Assembly: GCA_018694455.1 (NCBI GenBank)
Contig: JABHNP010000055.1
Span: forward strand, 1 to 32,384
DNA: 32,384 nt
Direction of reading: 5' to 3'
Source: Planctomycetaceae bacterium
GTDB taxonomy: Bacteria > Planctomycetota > Planctomycetia > Pirellulales > UBA1268
The stretch's first letter is position 1. Each line of letters opens with the position of its first letter. Below are positions 28,216-32,384 of this stretch, one piece after another. Position numbers and translations under genes: made by a program. The notes beneath the pieces are model-generated. The model worked only from the letters and a program-made list of their open reading frames with translations, searched no databases and was not told the DNA's origin.

Positions 28216-29205
28216 ATGCCAAACCTAATATACCGATGGAAATTGCGTTGGGTTACTGGGTTGCTCACCTACAGTGCTCTCAGTTCATGCACATGTTTCG
28301 CATATGATCCGCTCATATCAAACGCTGGAAAGATTCAAACCCAGTACTTGGAGATTGTGTCTTCTCAAGCAGATCGCGTTATTCCTGTTTTAGTCTCAAT
28401 ACCAAACAGGAAATCAGTGGCCCCGGCCATTCTCTTTAGTCATGGCCTTGGGGGTTCAAGGGAAGCAGCGTCATACCTCAGAGAACACTGGACAGCCCGG
28501 GGTTACATCACAATTTTTCTTCAACATCCGGGAAGTGATAGTTCTCTGTGGCTAAACGTGTCTCGGCTGCAAGCTGGACGGCAGCTTCGTAATGCCGCCA
28601 GTCGTGAGAACCTCGAATTGCGTGTCACGGACGTCACTGATGTTCTAGATATTCTGTCAAAGTGGAATTCTACACCTGCTCATCCACTATTCGGGCGAAT
28701 TGATATTGAAAGAGTGGGGCTATCAGGACATTCTTTTGGAGCTCGTACAACACAGATCGTTATTGGTCAGAAGGACTGGCTCGTACCTGATAAAAAAGAT
28801 TCACGCATTAAGGCTGCCGTCTTATTCAGCCCAAGCAGTCCTCGATTGGGATCAGCAGAGACTGCTTTCGGGTCAATTGATATACCGTGCCTTCTTCTTA
28901 CGGGAACAAGGGATGTGGTGGCAATTGGTAGCCAGACGGCGGAATCGCGACTTGCAGTATTCCCAGCACTTCAACCTGGCGGCACGTATCAGCTGGTGTT
29001 ACATAAAGCCACACATTCCGCATTCACAGACGGCGTAGCTGGTCGTGATAGTCCGCGTAATCTGAACCATCACAGGGCGATTAAGGCCATAACCACAGCT
29101 TTTTGGGACGCGCACCTTCAGGACAACGCACGAGCAAAAGGGTGGCTGAATACCAATGAAGTACGCAATGTGCTTGAAGAAAAAGATGACTGGCAAGCGA
29201 AATAA
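28216..29205 (+). CDS. Probably secreted alpha/beta hydrolase (dienelactone hydrolase/lipase-like)
   Basis: Hydrophobic N-terminal signal-like segment (WVTGLLTYSALSSCTCFA). SHGLGGSREAASYL, catalytic nucleophile GLSGHSFGARTT, downstream LLTGTRDVVA and a late His in HKATHSAFTD. Confidence 0.87.
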   Translation: MPNLIYRWKLRWVTGLLTYSALSSCTCFAYDPLISNAGKIQTQYLEIVSSQADRVIPVLVSIPNRKSVAPAILFSHGLGGSREAASYLREHWTARGYITIFLQHPGSDSSLWLNVSRLQAGRQLRNAASRENLELRVTDVTDVLDILSKWNSTPAHPLFGRIDIERVGLSGHSFGARTTQIVIGQKDWLVPDKKDSRIKAAVLFSPSSPRLGSAETAFGSIDIPCLLLTGTRDVVAIGSQTAESRLAVFPALQPGGTYQLVLHKATHSAFTDGVAGRDSPRNLNHHRAIKAITTAFWDAHLQDNARAKGWLNTNEVRNVLEEKDDWQAK

Positions 29206-29551
29206 CAAAGAAACAAAGGAGAACCACATTCGACTGCAGCTCTGGAAGACGAAACCCTTGACTTGCTACTGCCTTTAGCCAACCGTGTACCGCCTAAGAA
29301 GAAGTTCCCAAGTGCCGTCTATCAGAGATTCCGGCGGGCTGTCAGTCACGCACATAAGTCAAACTCGGGGACAGCTGATCACCGTATCGAGGCTGCTTTT
29401 TGCAAGTGACTGAACCATTCGCAAGCAGCAAGACCAGTCACCGGTTGCCTGACGCCACCAAACCAATGGCCGCAAAGAATCAACCGCCACCATAAACCCA
29501 ACTCATACACATATGATATCCCAACTGTATTCGCCGCCTCATGGCATAAAA

Positions 29552-30115
29552 TTATGCAATGCCTTCGGCTCTCATGAGTTCCCAATCAGCGGCATTTGGC
29601 TTCGCAATTGTGCCGCAGATATAATCGCCAATTGGAAAGGCAACATTGAAATTTTTATCTGGATATTTGTGGTGAAGAAAATGATGGCGAGCGCAAAACT
29701 TGTACAGCGACCAGTTTGCAAAAAATCTTCCCGTAGGCTGATGCATCTCAAGATGAATCTGATTCCAGATAGTATGGTGAAGACCAACTACAAACAGAAA
29801 CATCCCAGCACCAACTGGAGAGAAATACAACAGAATCAGGGCCATAGGTAGGCCTTCAACAAGTCCCTCGAGCAAATTCAAACGGATACCCCGATCCTCG
29901 CCCTTGGGCAACGGATCGTCATGGAACGACTTTCGATACTGAGTATGGTGCTCAACAGCGTGACTCTTGAATATCTTCTGTCGAAGTTTCAGATTTTTAA
30001 ACAGTCTGCGGGGCTGCTTGTGCATGAGGCGACAATGGATCTGATGCTCAATCAGAGACATCAAAACAACCATGGAAGCGAACCAGCCAACGAGCGACAA
30101 CACCTGAAACAACAT
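29552..30115 (-). CDS. Fatty acid hydroxylase / sterol desaturase superfamily membrane protein
   Basis: Clustered histidine boxes across TM segments: HQIHCRLMH, HAVEHH, HHTIWNQIHLEMHQ, HHFLHHKYPDKNFNV. ATG at 30115 (MLFQVLSLVGW) preferred over the ORF-track start at 30184. Confidence 0.82.
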   Translation of the reverse strand: MLFQVLSLVGWFASMVVLMSLIEHQIHCRLMHKQPRRLFKNLKLRQKIFKSHAVEHHTQYRKSFHDDPLPKGEDRGIRLNLLEGLVEGLPMALILLYFSPVGAGMFLFVVGLHHTIWNQIHLEMHQPTGRFFANWSLYKFCARHHFLHHKYPDKNFNVAFPIGDYICGTIAKPNAADWELMRAEGIA

Positions 30116-30232
30116 AATATTCACAGTTCTATATAGTTGGTGAAAAACACAACGTGCTCTGGGTTTGCAGCCCATAAACCACACTTGGGTTGTACCAACA
30201 GCACCAAACTGCCGTTAGATCAATTTCATCGT

Positions 30233-31741
30233 CTATTTCGATACTTTAACGTGAAATTTTCTTTTTTTAGGTGGACGTTTCGTACCTGCCCTTGAAACCT
30301 CGGGCCGCCGCCTTTTTCGTGAATCACGGTTTGCATTCGGTCGATCCCGTCGTTTCCGTCGTTTGTGCTTTCGTTCCGGCTCGTTATCCTCAAATATTTC
30401 CTCAAAGACCTCCTGCTTTGGCAAAATACGATGGAGAACTACAGCGGCGATATCTTCAGCCTTGTGACCCTCATCTAAAAGGCACTTTACAAGTTCTTTT
30501 TCTTTGTCTAGTTCCGTATTCTTGAGATCATTCCGAAACGACTCGAGAAGCTTTTCGGCCTGTAAATGGCGAATAGCTGCTGGTGTAGGTAAAGGCTCAA
30601 TATCGAGGTGTGACCGGGTGAATCGCTCGATGAGTGATACAGACCGCATGCCAGCGCCAGTAACAAGGCTCAGAGCGAGTCCTTTCTTGCCAGCGCGACC
30701 CGTTCGTCCGATTCGATGCACATAGTCTTCTGGATCTTTTGGCAGATCATAGTTAATCACGACACCGAGTTCATTGACGTCGATACCCCGCGCTGCAACA
30801 TCCGTCGCCACGAGATAATGAAACCGGGACTTTCTGAAATTAGCCATCACGCGCTCTCGCTGTGCCTGTGCCATGCCACCGTGTAAACGATCAACAATGC
30901 AGTCATTACTTGCGAGATCATCTGCTAATTTCTCAACCATTTGTTGGGTGTTACAAAAGATTACACCACTTTGTGCATCGTAATATCGGAGGATTCGCAA
31001 CAAAGCATCGAACTTCATCTGATGCCGTACCTTGAAACCGATCTCGGTGACGAGTGGTGCTTCATGACCAGCATTGTGTTCAACAGTGATATACTGCGGC
31101 TCAGTTGAAAACTCTTCCACAAGGGTTTTGATTGAGGGACTGATTGTGGCGGAGAAAAATATGGTCTGTCGTTGGCCAGATGCTTTTCTAAGAATCTTTT
31201 CGACATCGTCACGGAAACCCATATCAAGCATGCGATCCGCTTCATCAAGCACAAGCATATTAATTGCCGAGAGATCGATGGTTGACTGTTCAAGATGATC
31301 AAGGAGTCGGCCTGGCGTTGCAATAATAATTTGTGCACCATCGCGAATGTCGCGGAGTTGATCTCTGAAAGACACGCCGCCAAAAATAACCGCGGTCTTA
31401 AGCTTTTTTTTATACTTACCAAACTTGTGTACTTCATTCCCTACTTGCTTTGCGAGTTCCCGAGTAGGAGTTAAAATTAAAGCCTGAGGGACTTTTCTCT
31501 TCGTGCTAATTTTTTCAACCATCGGTATGCAAAAAGCAGCAGTCTTGCCAGAACCCGTCTGGGATTGCCCGACAACATCGAGGCCTCGCTGTATAACAGG
31601 TATCGCGGCTTCTTGAATCGGTGACGGCATCTCAAACCCAAGATGCTGTACAGAAGCAAGCATTTCCGGTGAGAGATTCAGTTTTTGAAAACCTACCGCA
31701 GCGTCATCACTGGGTACGGGTGGATTGATCGGCTCTGGCAT
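30233..31741 (-). CDS. DEAD-box RNA helicase
   Basis: Q-motif region (FEMPSPIQEAAIP), SQTGSGKTAAF, TPTRELAKQV, TPGRLLDHL, VLDEADRMLDMGF, FSATIS, VATDVAARGIDV, HRIGRTGRAG, then a basic Lys/Arg-rich C-terminal tail. Confidence 0.96.
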   Translation of the reverse strand: MPEPINPPVPSDDAAVGFQKLNLSPEMLASVQHLGFEMPSPIQEAAIPVIQRGLDVVGQSQTGSGKTAAFCIPMVEKISTKRKVPQALILTPTRELAKQVGNEVHKFGKYKKKLKTAVIFGGVSFRDQLRDIRDGAQIIIATPGRLLDHLEQSTIDLSAINMLVLDEADRMLDMGFRDDVEKILRKASGQRQTIFFSATISPSIKTLVEEFSTEPQYITVEHNAGHEAPLVTEIGFKVRHQMKFDALLRILRYYDAQSGVIFCNTQQMVEKLADDLASNDCIVDRLHGGMAQAQRERVMANFRKSRFHYLVATDVAARGIDVNELGVVINYDLPKDPEDYVHRIGRTGRAGKKGLALSLVTGAGMRSVSLIERFTRSHLDIEPLPTPAAIRHLQAEKLLESFRNDLKNTELDKEKELVKCLLDEGHKAEDIAAVVLHRILPKQEVFEEIFEDNEPERKHKRRKRRDRPNANRDSRKRRRPEVSRAGTKRPPKKRKFHVKVSK

Positions 31742-32333
31742 CGACGTACTTTCGTTAAATGAAATAACCCTGAGATGCTTCCGGGGTCAGAACGAAAGGG
31801 GTAGACAATACCCGCCGGAGAATGAAGGCGGGCGTCGCAGTTTCACAAAGAAAGGAACTGCCGAATTGAGGACTTCATCTCAAACCATCAGAAGTAACAC
31901 TACTCCAAGTGGCAAGACAACACAAACGCTAAAAGTATTTCTTTCAATAATTGCGGTCTCACGGATTACGTACGCCCGGCACAACCGGAAGACTCAATCG
32001 CGACGATAACTGCGGACACCATTTCTCAGTACAAAGAATGCTGGTGAAGTTTGCTTTATCTACTGAGCTAAAACGAAAACAGATAGCATATTCGATAATA
32101 TGATGTGTTTCAGGTAGTCTTACATGGGAAAGCAGGTCTACAGAGATTTTAGTGAATCGTGCCACGGTGAGGCTTAAGGCATTAGCCGCAAGTTCTTGGA
32201 CTGGCTTCATTAACAACAATAAACTGCAGGATAAAGCCATAATCCTTGGCAACGGGGAAAAAAAGCTCGTATAAAAGCCGTGGCTGTCACGGTTCAATAT
32301 TTGAAATTCTATCTGCCAGCTGAGGAATTCTTT

Positions 32334-32384
32334 ATGCCGACTACCCGAAGACATTTTTTAAATGGTGTTGCCGCGATTTCGGCT
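32334..32384 (+). CDS. Start of a protein with a probable twin-arginine (Tat) signal peptide, truncated by the window edge
   Basis: ATG at 32334 translates to MPTTRRHFLNGVAAISA up to the last base. An RR-x-F-L motif is followed by a hydrophobic stretch. GAGGAA lies about 8 nt upstream (tgaggaattcttt). Confidence 0.65.
   Translation, partial: MPTTRRHFLNGVAAISA

Noticed and set aside
29552-31741. Fatty acid hydroxylase-like gene next to the DEAD-box helicase as a possible functional module
   Set aside because: Same strand with a modest gap but no overlap or known functional relationship; adjacency alone is insufficient.
31725-32009. 94-aa + strand ORF
   Set aside because: Overlaps the helicase start region; basic, low-complexity composition without a domain signal or good start context.
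31959-32354. 131-aa - strand ORF in the helicase/Tat-gene gap
   Set aside because: No recognisable family or protein-like motif, and it overlaps the likely promoter and start of the + strand Tat-signal gene. Probably spurious, though not excluded.
1-32384. Search by eye for CRISPR arrays, tRNA/rRNA genes, transposases, integrases, toxin-antitoxin pairs, and defence or biosynthetic clusters
   Set aside because: No regularly spaced repeats, tRNA-like cloverleaf arms, or mobile/defence gene signatures were recognised. The gene content is mostly housekeeping.

Overview
This window looks like an ordinary chromosomal segment from a Planctomycetota-like bacterium. The taxonomic call is inferred from a DUF1559 prepilin-like protein paired with a small carboxypeptidase-regulatory-like protein, a ValRS with an inserted Zn-ribbon, a membrane Ser/Thr kinase, and the overall gene style. 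It encodes 24 well supported proteins plus one that is truncated at the right edge.

Main blocks:
- A + strand threonine/aspartate-family cluster: hom (5'-truncated), an ApgM-family / proposed homoserine kinase gene, and lysC with four ACT domains.
- A long - strand run: ftsK, YdcZ/DUF606 protein, cimA, pdxA, MFS transporter, valS, DUF151 protein.
- A + strand group: DMT-like permease, DUF1559 protein, its small partner, ChaA-like antiporter.
- A - strand compact operon: MmgE/PrpD, truB, VanZ-like, deoC.
- A + strand pair, Ser/Thr kinase and hemL, overlapping by 11 bp.
- A looser right end: EEP nuclease, secreted alpha/beta hydrolase, fatty acid hydroxylase, DEAD-box helicase, and the start of a Tat-signal protein.

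I found no tRNA or rRNA genes, CRISPR arrays, transposases, phage genes or defence systems. I do not see a convincing undescribed multi-gene system. The items most worth a second look are the hom/apgM-like/lysC arrangement, lineage-style insertions in ValRS, the extreme acidic tail of FtsK, the overlapping kinase-hemL pair, and short unannotated coding-like stretches in the right-hand intergenic regions.
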